Assembly (NCBI GenBank): GCA_000750105.3
Contig: JPHH03000010.1
Location: 372,001-436,000, forward strand
Direction: 5' to 3'
Source: Tolypocladium sp. Sup5 PDA-1
Taxonomy: Eukaryota > Ascomycota > Sordariomycetes > Hypocreales > Ophiocordycipitaceae
Length of the DNA stretch: 64,000 nt
Made by a program: the position numbers and the translations under genes
Shown here: in pieces, positions 35,830 through 45,803 of the stretch
Layout of the letters: every line of letters starts with the position of its first letter
How positions within the stretch are numbered: the stretch's first letter is position 1
Notes under the pieces: model-generated
Seen by the model: the letters and a program-made list of their open reading frames with translations, nothing else
What the model was told of the DNA's origin: nothing
Database searches by the model: none

Positions 35830-38800
35830 ATGACATATGCTGTTTTTGAAGACATTTGCTGCGACCAGTCTCACCAACTACTACGCACCTACCGCGCAGT
35901 CCATTCAAAAATATTCGACATGGAGACTTCGGTACGCAAAAGTAGGCTCGACAAGTTATTCAGCAGTGTACTCTCGGGCAAGCGCAAACTTAACAGCAAG
36001 GGCGACGGACAGCTCTTCTTCGAGGCCGTTCAAAGCCACCCGGACCCAAGTACTTGTGTGGAATTATTGGTCGCAAGCTCGCCTGGCCTTGATGCGGTTC
36101 GCAACGCCGTCAGAATCGACTTGACGGCGCCTTTTATGCAAGTACATTCCATTGGGTTCATCCAGTACCTCTCGGACCCGTCGATCAAGACTCTTGGAGA
36201 TGGCCAACTCTTACAACAGCTACTGTTGGTCATCGCCAAGCCGCCAACATTCTGGAACTCACTTCGGAAGCATTTTTTCGATGGCGCAATCCCAGAGGGC
36301 CAGTTGCCAGCCGTTGCGTGGCTGATGTTGGAGCTCATCTCCATGCCCACAAACTCAGATATCGACGTCTTTGATGATGTGCAGGCGATGTTTGAGCACG
36401 GCACCATCCTAGAATCTGAGAGCCATGAGGTCCGTCAGCTGGGGTACAGAATCCAGAAGATTCTCCAGCTCAAGGAATCGCTTGCTTTGGGAACGCACGG
36501 ATTTTCTGCTGGCGGCAGACACGACAACGACTTTGCCGACTACAGAAAGATTGCCATCTATCCGACGACAGATGAGTTCCTCTCTACTCAGGAGCCTTTC
36601 TTCCGGACCGTACAGGAAGCTTTCGAAAACGACATCCAACACCGCGCAGCCTTGCACCTCGACAACCAATTCCGACTGCTTCGAGAAGACATGCTCGAAG
36701 AGTTGCGAAATGACCTGCAAGTTGCCACAGGGAGTAAATCCGGAAATCAAAAAGGGCAAACGCTTCGCGGATTGTCAGTGGCGGGCATTGACCATGGAGA
36801 CCAAAAGCGGGCCAAGAGATGCCTTCTTCTCCTCCAGTGTTTGCACGGTCTTGAGACCATCTCCGCCATTAAGGACGTCGATGGACGCAAGAAATTTCTC
36901 AACAACAACAAGCAGTTCCTGCGGCATCAAGCTTTTGGGGCTTTGCGCCGCGGAAGCACTATTCTAGGCTTCGCCTTTATTGATCGAGATGTGGATCGTT
37001 TATGCCACGACACACCTGTCGTCTCACTGCAGCTTGTGGACGATGGAGCGTTCGCGGCAACTGTCTTGTCTCTCAAGGTCCATTCAGACGTGGAATTTAC
37101 TCTAGTCGATACGCCGGTTTTTGCCTATGAACCAATTTTGAGACGGCTGCAAGATATTCGCGTACTTCCCCTCGAAAATGCTCTCGTGGACCCAGTTTCC
37201 CCCAATGATTTTGAACCGAGCCCAAGAATACGAAGTTTCCTTCAAAAGCTGGACTCGGTCGGCAGCGACATGAATGAGACTATTACGCTCAGACAGAGAC
37301 TGCAGGGCAAGGTTAAAATCGACAAATCTCAGATGCAATGTCTCACCCATGCTTTGACTTCGTCCGTTAGTCTCATCCAAGGTCCCCCCGGAACCGGCAA
37401 ATCTTTCATCGGTGCTGAAATCACAAGAAGCATCTATGAACTGACGAGCCAGCGTGTGCTGGTTTTGAGTTTTACCAACCATGCGCTCGATCAGTTCTTA
37501 GAAGATTTGGATGCGGTTGGTATACAGACGTCGGACATGGTTCGTCTGGGCTCCAAGAGCACGCCTAAAACAGCAAGCCTGCTACTTTCGGCGCAGGAGA
37601 AACCATTTCGTCGTTCCCCGAAAGCATGGAGCTATATCAACATGCTCGGTGCTGAGATGATTGATATCGGCGGGAGACTTGATGCGACTTTCAACAACCT
37701 ACGAGCCTTCAAAGCTTCCTTCGACGACCTTATGGAGTACTTGGAATTTGCGGATGGTGATCGCCACTTCTTGGATGCATTTCTGGTACCAACCGATGAC
37801 TCTGGATATGAGCTTGTCGGCAAAGATGGCAAGGCTATTGGCCCAAGCTACTTGTTTGACCAATGGATGGAAGGGCATGACCCTGGAGTCTTCAAGAACA
37901 CAAATCTGGAATTGGCCAGAGATATTTGGGAGTTGCCGCTGAAAGAGCGGCAGAAAAGGCTTGCTGCTTGGACTCGAGCCATGGTGGAAGAACAGACAGA
38001 GACCATCCAGGAGCAAGTCCGACAATTCAACGAAATTCAACATCGGTGTGACCTGCTCTTCAAGGATCGACAAATCGAAGTCCTGCGGAACAAGCGCATT
38101 ATAGGGTGCACAACAACTGCTGCTGCGAAATATTCGACCTTGATTCGGGCTGCGCAGCCAGACGTAATTGTCGTCGAGGAAGCAGGAGAGATCCTCGAGA
38201 GTCACATCATCACTGCTCTGTCACCCAATGTCAAACAACTCATTCTCATTGGTGATCACAAGCAACTGCGACCAAAGGTCAACAACTTCTCCCTGTCAGT
38301 CGAAGCCGGAAAGGGATACGACCTCAACCTGTCACTCTTTGAAAGACTCATCAAGCAAGGGAAGCACCACACGACACTTGTGAAGCAGCATCGCATGAGG
38401 ACAGAAATTTCAAGGTTTCCCCGCCTTCTGACCTATCCGGGCCTGCAAGACGGGCCAAAGACATTGACAAGGCCGAGGATCAAGGGACTTCGAGACTGTG
38501 TTATCTTCGTTGACCACCCTCATCGCGAAGCGGTCGACAACAGACTTCGAGAGCGCCGCGACGCCGGGATAAATAAAAGCAAGGTCAACGAGTTCGAGGC
38601 TCAGATGACTCTGAGTATTGTAAAATACTTGGGCCAACAGGGATACGGTACCAAGAATATGGTCGTTCTTACGCCTTATTTAGGACAGCTACGCAGATTG
38701 CGAGAGCTCCTGAACCAAGAGGCAAACACCATCCTGGGCGACTTGGACTCTTTCGAACTGATCCAGGCAGGCGTTCAGTCCCAAGCAGCAGGAAATGTTC

Positions 38801-41800
38801 ATAAAACACAGCTCCGCCTTTCTACCATCGGTATGTGCACTGGAATTTGGCAAGTTTATGCCAATGCTGGGACTAACGGGAATATAGACAACTATCAGGG
38901 TGAAGAGAGTGACATTGTAATCGCCTGTATGACGCGAAGCAATAATAACGGAGACATCGGCTTTATGAAGTCACCCGAGAGACTTAATGTTCTGATTACC
39001 CGGGCTCGAAACTGCCTCATAATGCTGGGAAACATGGCCACGTTCATGGGTAGTGAGAGAGGGTCGCAATCCTGGCTGCCCTTTTTTGACTTGCTTAAAC
39101 AGCATGGTCACCTCTACGACGGCCTCCCCGTCGCGTGCGAGAGGCACCCCGAGAAGCAATCGCTGCTACGTACACCAGACAATTTCAACGATTTCTGCCC
39201 TGACGGCGGTTGCGACGCGCCGTGCTCGGCTATGTTCTCGTGTGGTCTGCACAAATGTGGCCGCCGCTGTCACCGTGTGACCGATCACTCCCAACTATCC
39301 TGTACCCATGTTATTGAGAAAGAGTGTGGCAGGCAGCACAAGAGAAAGGTCACATGTGGAAAACAGAACGAAATATGCTACAAGTGTCATCACGAAGACA
39401 AGGAACTTGAGCGTCAGGTCAAAAGAGATCTTGCCCTGGAGGAGCGACGCAGGGATCAACAGGTAAAATACGTGCAGAACCTGAAGGAGATCCAGGACGA
39501 AGTCGAACACCATCGTCGTATCCTTAGATATCAGGCCGAAGAAGAAGCAGAGCAAAAAGCGCTTGCACAACAGCGCGCTGACCTGGCAAGTCTCAAAAAT
39601 GCCGTCGCACATGCCCAAAAGAAACAGGAAGCGGCGGCTCGCCGAAAGAATGAGGCACCACAGAAGCCCACCGCAAGCACGCCGTCGGAACAGGGGCATG
39701 ACCAGAGCTGGGCCTTGCCTGGAAGTGCGCAGGAAGAGTGGAACTACTTGAAAGAGCATGGTGCCGAGGGCGAGCCCATGGATAAGTTGATGGGAATGAT
39801 TGGCCTTGAAGACGTTAAAATGGAATTCCTTTCTATCAAGTCCAAGGTCGACACAGCACTCCGACAAGGGATCTCGCTTGCGTCTGAGCGCTTCAGCTGC
39901 TCTTTGCTCGGTAACCCAGGGACCGGCAAGACGACTGTTGCACGACTCTATGGGCAGTTTTTGATGACCGTCGGCATCATCCCAGGGACTTGTTTCAAGG
40001 AGACGACCGGAGCCAGCCTGGCGCATAATGGTGTGTCCGGGTGCAAAAAGCTAATTGACGAGATCCTGAACGATGGCGGAGGTGTTCTCTTCATCGACGA
40101 AGCATACCAACTCGCATCCGGAACCAGTCCTGGAGGCGGTGCCGTGCTGGATTTTCTGCTGCCAGAGGTCGAGAATCTGACGGGCAAGATAGTCTTCATC
40201 ATTGCCGGGTACAACAAACAGATGGAGAGCTTTTTCGCGCACAATCCTGGATTGTCGAGTCGGTTCCCCATCGAGATAAAATTCGCCGACTACACAGATG
40301 AGGAACTACTGATGATTCTAGAATCCAAGATCAACCAGCGGTTTCCTTTGGGGAACATGAAATGCGAAGGCGGAGCCCGTGGTCTCTATTGCCGCATTGT
40401 GGCCAAGCGGATTGGACGGGGTCGCGGCAAGGACGGTTTCGGCAATGCCAGAGCTGTAGAAAACATTTTGGCCAAGATCTCTCAGCGGCAATCGGACCGC
40501 CTCCGCAGGGAACGCCGTGGAGCAAGCCAGCCTGATGATATGCTGCTGACGAAAGAGGACCTCATTGGCCCCGAACCCTCGGAAGCACTGTCGAAATCCG
40601 AGTCCTGGAGAAAGCTTCAACAGCTGGTCGGCTTACGGGCCTTGAAAAATGATGTGCAATCCCTTGTTGACAGCATTCAGCAGAACTATCACCAGGAGTT
40701 GGAAGAGCAGCCATTGATCGAGTATTCCTTGAACAAGGTCTTTCTTGGCAATCCAGGAACGGGCAAGACAACCGTGGCCAAGCACTACGCTGGGATTCTT
40801 GCCGACCTGGGATTGCTCTCCAAAGGAGAAGTGGTTGTCAAGAACCCGTCCGACTTTGTCGGTAGCGTCCTTGGTGCGTCCGAACAGCAGACCAAGGGAA
40901 TCCTAGCAGCGACGCTCGGCAAAGTTCTCGTCATCGACGAAGCCTACGGGTTGTACGGCGGGGCAACGTCGGATCCTTACAAAGTAGCAGTCATTGACAC
41001 TATCGTGGCCGAGGTTCAGAGCGTGCCGGGAGACGATCGCTGTGTCCTCATGCTTGGATACAAGTCTCAGATGGAGGAGATGTTCCAGAACGTCAATCCT
41101 GGACTTAGCCGACGATTCCCTTTGGCGTCTGCGTTTCATTTCGAAGACTTTGATCAATCGCAGCTTCAGCAAATACTCAATCTTAAACTCAAAGTACAGG
41201 GCTTCCAGGCGACGGATCAAGCCAAGAACGTTGCGCTGGAAATGCTGAACCGGGCCCGCAACCGTCCACATTTTGGCAACGGTGGTGAGATTGACATCAT
41301 TCTTGATGCCACCAAGATCCGACATCAGGCAAGAGTGTCAAAGGAAAGTACCAAACGCGGCGTACTTGAGGCAAAGGACTTTGATCCGGAGTTTGATCGT
41401 GCAGAGCGTTCCGAGACCAATGTCCGACTGCTCTTTGAGGGAACCGTCGGCTCAGACGAAACGATAGCCTTGCTGGAAGGGTACCAAGAAACCGTGAGAA
41501 CCTTCAAAGTCCTCGATATGAATCCCAAAGAGCAAATTCCCTTCAACTTCCTGTTCCGCGGGCCTCCAGGCACCGGCAAGACAACGACGGCAAGAAAGAT
41601 GGGCAAGGTCTTCTACGACATGGGCTTCTTGGCAAAGGCCGAGGTCGAAGAATGCTCCGCATCCGACCTCATTGCACCCTATGTCGGTCAGACTGGACAA
41701 AAGGTGCGGGCATTGCTGGATAAGGCGCTCGGAAGGGTGCTGTTTATCGACGAAGCATATAGGTTGGCAGACGGCGGGTTCGGTAAAGAGGCCATGGACG

Positions 41801-42780
41801 AGCTAGTGGACTCGGCGACGAAAGAGAAGTACTACAAGAAGCTCATAATCATTCTCGCGGGCTATGAGAAGGATATTAACAACCTCATGACCATGAACGA
41901 GGGATTGACATCACGCTTCCCCACGGTCATCGACTTCCGACCATTGAAACCCGTGGAATGCTTTGCGCTTCTGACGTCGTCGCTCAAGCCCCAGAAGGAC
42001 CGACTCAAGCTCAAAGGCGTGGAACTCAGCCTCGACATTTTGGAACATCCCACGATGCAATTTGCTCACGACATTGAGGGAATATTCTCCAAGCTCACTA
42101 ATCAGGCAAGTTGGGCAAGTGCTAGGGATGTTCAGCTCATCGCGAAGGGAGTGTTCACCAAGACTCTCAAACGCATGTCGAGGGGCAGAAAAGGGCCACT
42201 TGCTGTGGACGAGTCTCTAGTCCGCTCCGAGATGCAGGCACTGCTGGCAGAGCGTGCCGCCAGGTCCAAGTCCACATATGCTCTTTCGGATCGTCGAAGT
42301 CTACAGTCGCAAGGGTTCTCGTTATTGAGCCAAACGCCGCCGCCGTCACAACAGACATCAAGGGCCGTTGAAAGTCGAACATTGCTGTCAGCGGCGCCCG
42401 AAGACGAAGCTGGTCAAGACTATGTGGAACCGCCACAGGAAACCCACACACCCGCCGGCACAGGAACCATTCTCTGTCGCGACGCCGGAGTGGGCGATGA
42501 GGTCTGGGAGCAGCTCCAAAAGGACCACAGGGCTGAGGAGGCTCGAGAAGAGGAGTACCAAAAGCTACTCCACGCAAAACTCACGGCAAGGGATCGGGAT
42601 CGGGAGAAGATTGTCAAAAGACTTCTGGAAGAGGAAAAGCGTCGCAAACAGGAGGCAGAACTGCAGAAAAAGGTACAAAGCCTGGGGATGTGTCCCGCAG
42701 GTTTCAGATGGATCAAGCAGTCGGGAGGCTACAGGTGTGCAGGCGGATCGCATTGGATAGATGATCAACTACTTGTGTAA
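35830..42780 (+). CDS. Giant SF1 (UPF1/ZNFX1-like) helicase fused to three CbxX/CfxQ AAA+ modules
   Basis: About 2,297 residues after removal of one 57-bp in-frame intron (38831-38887; gtatgt donor, ctaac branch, tag acceptor). Splicing restores the helicase motif TIDNYQGEESDIVI. Domain order is as follows. First comes an N-terminal helical region to about 500. The SF1 helicase has GPPGTGKS at 518, VVEEAGE near 782, GDHKQLRP at 808 and LNVLITRAR near 1033. A Cys/His-rich NF-X1-like region spans about 1080-1165, then a charged coiled coil to about 1260. Three AAA+ modules have Walker A at about 1342, 1621 and 1892 and Walker B FIDEAYQL, VIDEAYGL and FIDEAYRL. A second coiled coil precedes a Cys/Trp C-terminal motif (CPAGFRWIKQSGGYRC). 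All three P-loops look intact. Related proteins act in RNA surveillance and silencing (Hrr1, ZNFX1); a nucleic-acid-dependent role is inferred. The ATG at 35920 is an alternative start. Confidence 0.88.
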   Translation: MTYAVFEDICCDQSHQLLRTYRAVHSKIFDMETSVRKSRLDKLFSSVLSGKRKLNSKGDGQLFFEAVQSHPDPSTCVELLVASSPGLDAVRNAVRIDLTAPFMQVHSIGFIQYLSDPSIKTLGDGQLLQQLLLVIAKPPTFWNSLRKHFFDGAIPEGQLPAVAWLMLELISMPTNSDIDVFDDVQAMFEHGTILESESHEVRQLGYRIQKILQLKESLALGTHGFSAGGRHDNDFADYRKIAIYPTTDEFLSTQEPFFRTVQEAFENDIQHRAALHLDNQFRLLREDMLEELRNDLQVATGSKSGNQKGQTLRGLSVAGIDHGDQKRAKRCLLLLQCLHGLETISAIKDVDGRKKFLNNNKQFLRHQAFGALRRGSTILGFAFIDRDVDRLCHDTPVVSLQLVDDGAFAATVLSLKVHSDVEFTLVDTPVFAYEPILRRLQDIRVLPLENALVDPVSPNDFEPSPRIRSFLQKLDSVGSDMNETITLRQRLQGKVKIDKSQMQCLTHALTSSVSLIQGPPGTGKSFIGAEITRSIYELTSQRVLVLSFTNHALDQFLEDLDAVGIQTSDMVRLGSKSTPKTASLLLSAQEKPFRRSPKAWSYINMLGAEMIDIGGRLDATFNNLRAFKASFDDLMEYLEFADGDRHFLDAFLVPTDDSGYELVGKDGKAIGPSYLFDQWMEGHDPGVFKNTNLELARDIWELPLKERQKRLAAWTRAMVEEQTETIQEQVRQFNEIQHRCDLLFKDRQIEVLRNKRIIGCTTTAAAKYSTLIRAAQPDVIVVEEAGEILESHIITALSPNVKQLILIGDHKQLRPKVNNFSLSVEAGKGYDLNLSLFERLIKQGKHHTTLVKQHRMRTEISRFPRLLTYPGLQDGPKTLTRPRIKGLRDCVIFVDHPHREAVDNRLRERRDAGINKSKVNEFEAQMTLSIVKYLGQQGYGTKNMVVLTPYLGQLRRLRELLNQEANTILGDLDSFELIQAGVQSQAAGNVHKTQLRLSTIGMCTGIWQVYANAGTNGNIDNYQGEESDIVIACMTRSNNNGDIGFMKSPERLNVLITRARNCLIMLGNMATFMGSERGSQSWLPFFDLLKQHGHLYDGLPVACERHPEKQSLLRTPDNFNDFCPDGGCDAPCSAMFSCGLHKCGRRCHRVTDHSQLSCTHVIEKECGRQHKRKVTCGKQNEICYKCHHEDKELERQVKRDLALEERRRDQQVKYVQNLKEIQDEVEHHRRILRYQAEEEAEQKALAQQRADLASLKNAVAHAQKKQEAAARRKNEAPQKPTASTPSEQGHDQSWALPGSAQEEWNYLKEHGAEGEPMDKLMGMIGLEDVKMEFLSIKSKVDTALRQGISLASERFSCSLLGNPGTGKTTVARLYGQFLMTVGIIPGTCFKETTGASLAHNGVSGCKKLIDEILNDGGGVLFIDEAYQLASGTSPGGGAVLDFLLPEVENLTGKIVFIIAGYNKQMESFFAHNPGLSSRFPIEIKFADYTDEELLMILESKINQRFPLGNMKCEGGARGLYCRIVAKRIGRGRGKDGFGNARAVENILAKISQRQSDRLRRERRGASQPDDMLLTKEDLIGPEPSEALSKSESWRKLQQLVGLRALKNDVQSLVDSIQQNYHQELEEQPLIEYSLNKVFLGNPGTGKTTVAKHYAGILADLGLLSKGEVVVKNPSDFVGSVLGASEQQTKGILAATLGKVLVIDEAYGLYGGATSDPYKVAVIDTIVAEVQSVPGDDRCVLMLGYKSQMEEMFQNVNPGLSRRFPLASAFHFEDFDQSQLQQILNLKLKVQGFQATDQAKNVALEMLNRARNRPHFGNGGEIDIILDATKIRHQARVSKESTKRGVLEAKDFDPEFDRAERSETNVRLLFEGTVGSDETIALLEGYQETVRTFKVLDMNPKEQIPFNFLFRGPPGTGKTTTARKMGKVFYDMGFLAKAEVEECSASDLIAPYVGQTGQKVRALLDKALGRVLFIDEAYRLADGGFGKEAMDELVDSATKEKYYKKLIIILAGYEKDINNLMTMNEGLTSRFPTVIDFRPLKPVECFALLTSSLKPQKDRLKLKGVELSLDILEHPTMQFAHDIEGIFSKLTNQASWASARDVQLIAKGVFTKTLKRMSRGRKGPLAVDESLVRSEMQALLAERAARSKSTYALSDRRSLQSQGFSLLSQTPPPSQQTSRAVESRTLLSAAPEDEAGQDYVEPPQETHTPAGTGTILCRDAGVGDEVWEQLQKDHRAEEAREEEYQKLLHAKLTARDRDREKIVKRLLEEEKRRKQEAELQKKVQSLGMCPAGFRWIKQSGGYRCAGGSHWIDDQLLV

Positions 42781-43351
42781 GGGCCAGTTAGACCTAATGT
42801 ACGCTTCCTTCGTGTTACTGGTGCTCTCGTGTGTTCCGACTGTCTGCCGCAAGAGCAACGACTTGGCGTCAGTCTAGTGTCAAGGTCTTAAGCTTAATAC
42901 AAGCCGCGAGCCTCGTACTCTGCTGAATTGCCTGCCGAGTGCCGACTTTGCCGTCGGCATGCTCCGAACGGTGTCTTGGCTTGAATCCCGGAGGGGGGAC
43001 CGGCCCACTTGCCTAAACGAGAAGTAATTGAACGCCCTCAGCACCAGCCTCTGAGACAGCCCCAGCTGCTAATGGAGAACCGCGGTAAACTCAGAATAGC
43101 ATTGTTGCATCCTAAATCGGCAATCATTGAACGCGCTCATGAGTACTGAATCCACGAGACTGCGTAGGCTACGCGTCACCGCTGCGCCCGTCAAAAAACC
43201 TTTCGTTCTTCGACATCCAAGTATATAAGGGCGAGGTGGCAGGCACCTGGATGAGAGCACATCTTCAGAACACAAGCCAACAATTCTTCTTCCACACTTG
43301 AGCAAAACATCTAGTCATCTGAACTTCAATATCCTTACCGAAACCAACGAA
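42781..43351. other. Intergenic region and promoter of the secreted-protein gene
   Basis: Contains the presumed 3' UTR of the helicase-AAA gene and the promoter of the next gene, including a TATA box at 43222. Nothing else was recognised. Confidence 0.6.
43222..43228 (+). promoter_or_regulatory. TATA box (tatataa)
   Basis: A tatataa motif 124 bp upstream of the ATG at 43352, with a CA-rich stretch and probable leader between them. A strong TATA box suggests an inducible promoter, consistent with a small secreted protein. Confidence 0.6.
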
Positions 43352-44100
43352 ATGCACTTTCTACTTTGCCTACTCGGAGCCTCCCTGGCCGCCGCAACTT
43401 CTACACTGGCAAACAAGACATCCGCCTGCCCTCCGTTACCCTCGTCCATGGTGGAGTTTTCCGCCGACTTCACGCAGCCCCTCCCGCCGCTGCTGAAGCC
43501 CGAGTTCAAGACCAGCTTCGTCCAACACAAGTGGTACGCCGACACCCAGAGCAACCCCAGGCAGTCTCATCTTAGCTGACCACAAACGCAGGAACCAGGA
43601 CCTGTCGCACATCACGACCGGGTACATCAGCAACTCCCCCTCCAAGGGCCTTGTCCGCGCCGACCAGGCAGTTGACGGCCAGGTGTCCACTTCGATTTTC
43701 AACTATGCCAACGTCACGAAGGAGGGCCTCGTGGACAACACCCTGACCACCTACAGCGGCAACTCCACGAAGCCGGACGTCTGGCGAGGATACGTCAACT
43801 CCAACTTTCCGCTGTTTGCGGCAGATATGCTCGTCACGTCAGAGGCGGTTTTCGGTGGACTGGTTCGGAGGCCGTTTGTGCATGGTCTCGTGGCATCTGT
43901 AAGAACATGCCCATCCCTCCCGTCGATGATGGACATTGCTGACAGTGTTGGTACAGTGGCAGATTATGTATCAAGGCGCGATCCCGGTGACGGTCTACGT
44001 GAGCAACTGCAACGTCATGGTTGGGTACGAGTACTTTTCGCCAGGGCTGCGAACCCGCGTGATTACCAACTACTTTAATACTGAAGTTGGCGGCGCCTAG
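43352..44100 (+). CDS. Small secreted protein of unknown function
   Basis: Exons 43352-43533, 43592-43898 and 43957-44100 give 210 residues. Introns are 58 bp each (gtacgc and gtaaga donors; ctgac branches; cag acceptors) and both junctions restore frame (HKW-NQDLSHITTGY and LVAS-WQIMYQGAI). The N-terminus MHFLLCLLGASLAAA is a typical signal peptide. Three potential N-glycosylation sites (NKT, NVT, NST) and few cysteines follow. The second half is beta-rich by eye (AIPVTVYVSNCNVMVGYEYF). No family was recognised, so an extracellular or effector-like role is only inferred. It converges with the Zn2Cys6 gene; stop codons are about 160 bp apart. A TATA box lies upstream. Confidence 0.75.
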
Positions 44101-44262
44101 TCGTGGAATTGCCATCGATTGCTGGGTGAGCTGCAAGAGATGGAGGGTAGATTCTACCGGTAGAGACTGGGGGCATCTAACAGTTACTTTCTTTGTGCTC
44201 TGAAGGGGTATTTTTATAGACAATTGGGCTCAATAACGGTCACTCTTGGCGTGCCATTACCC

Positions 44263-45803
44263 TCATGCGCCTGCAGACGCAACTACCCCCAAAGAACCGT
44301 TCTGAAGCTCCTGATACTCCCACAGCTCTCGTAAGTCCACCGTTATCCTATCTGAAACAACGAACCCCTTCTGGTATACCTGGTCCAGTACGCGCAGAAC
44401 CCTGGATCTCTGTTGCGCCTCCACGGTGTGCGCGCCAGCCATCCGCAAGGGAAACATGAGCGTTACCCCTGGAATGTCAGACGCCACGATGATATTCTGC
44501 GACAAGTCTATTATTGCGGCCGTATATGCGTCGATTTCGGCCTGTGTCAGCGACGGAATTGTTTTGTTGTGCCAACATGAGTAATATCTGTAGTTCCTCG
44601 CCAGGAACAGTTGAAGGGAGTGGTAGTAGGTGAGAACCAGTTGGGTGTAGGCATCTGTTCGGTCCAGGCGTGGCACGACCTCGTCGTGCCATGAAAATAT
44701 CGATTGCTGAAGTTCCGTCCCCTCGTGCGCCAGCGAATCAATGGACGGGTCGATGGATCTCAGTGGCTCAGGTACGCCCTCAATCGTGCCGAAGAAGCTG
44801 CCAGACAATGATCAGACACTCCGTATTCATATAGTGTGGAGAGACGTACCGTTTATTGAACGAGGAAGTCTGAATTATAAGTGTTAGAATGCTTTCCATG
44901 GGATCGCAGAGCTGGCTCCTCGTTATGGCATGGCCGTGTTGGAAGTGCAACCATTCGCCCTGCGACAGGAAAGTATCTTCTCCGTAGATGATTGCCCTGC
45001 TGGCTTCCAGAAGCCGAAACGCCTCAAATAACTGCCGACGAAGTGAAGATGATTGCTCTACTGGGCCAGCCAACTGTAGCATCTTGGACGTGCCGTAAAG
45101 CATGTGCTTCGCCCATCCGTCACCAGATGTCTCGGAGATGAGCTGTGCAGACATTAGCATCAGGTTCTCGCTGCAAAAGTATTGAATGACATAATACTTC
45201 AAATATTCCAAGGAAGAAGGTGCTCCAAAGCACATCGTCGCCATGTCCCGCGTCCGCCGTTGCAAGCCTGTCCCGCAGGGCTCGCAGCGACCTGCCATGA
45301 CAGCGAAACGCAATGCACCGCGGCGACTCTCGCCCATGGAACGAGCTCACGGAGCCTTGCCTGCTGGCATCCAGCGCGCCGATCGCCACAGCGAGGTCAC
45401 GCAGAGACGGGGAGGCGTGGATGAGCGGCGCCAGATCCGTGCTTACCGAGGCAAACTCTGGCGTGAACTGGCACCGCCGGATGAACGAGGCGAAGTGGTC
45501 TAGGAAGATAATGTCGCTAGGCCGGTCCACGTGCATGGGTAGTTGTGCCGTTGGACGTGATTGTGTGAATGTGATGAATTTGACGGCAGGCTGGGCAGGC
45601 TCTTGTTGCTGGCATGTCTTGTTCATGCGGACGCAGTACTCGCACGGATAGCCCCCTTGACACTATCCAGCGTTGGAGTCAGCCTGGCATTGGTAAGGCG
45701 ACATTGGGTCCTCGGCTGTTCAAACCTTGATGCGTCTCTTCGCGCATGGTTGGCAGCGGGTGAGTTTCTTTCTCTTGTCCAGCGGCCCTAGAGTTCGCTT
45801 CAT
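44263..45803 (-). CDS. Zn2Cys6 transcription factor with fungal-specific regulatory domain
   Basis: Four exons, 45803-45726, 45662-45198, 45142-44850 and 44797-44263, encode 456 residues. The DNA-binding cluster is split by the first intron. Cys17 and Cys20 lie in exon 1 and Cys27, Cys33, Cys36 and Cys43 in exon 2, giving a canonical CX2CX6CX5CX2CX6C with basic residues between (AKRRIK). Splicing also restores GIFE-LISETSGDGW and SFNKR-FFGTIEGV. The rest resembles the Fungal_trans_2 type regulatory domain, with the diagnostic block GWAKHMLYGTSKMLQLAGP. It would bind DNA as a nuclear regulator; the target is unknown. The convergent secreted-protein gene is its nearest neighbour, but co-regulation is speculative. 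The start is the ATG giving MKRTLGPLDKRKKLTRC, with a basic stretch before the zinc cluster. Confidence 0.88.
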
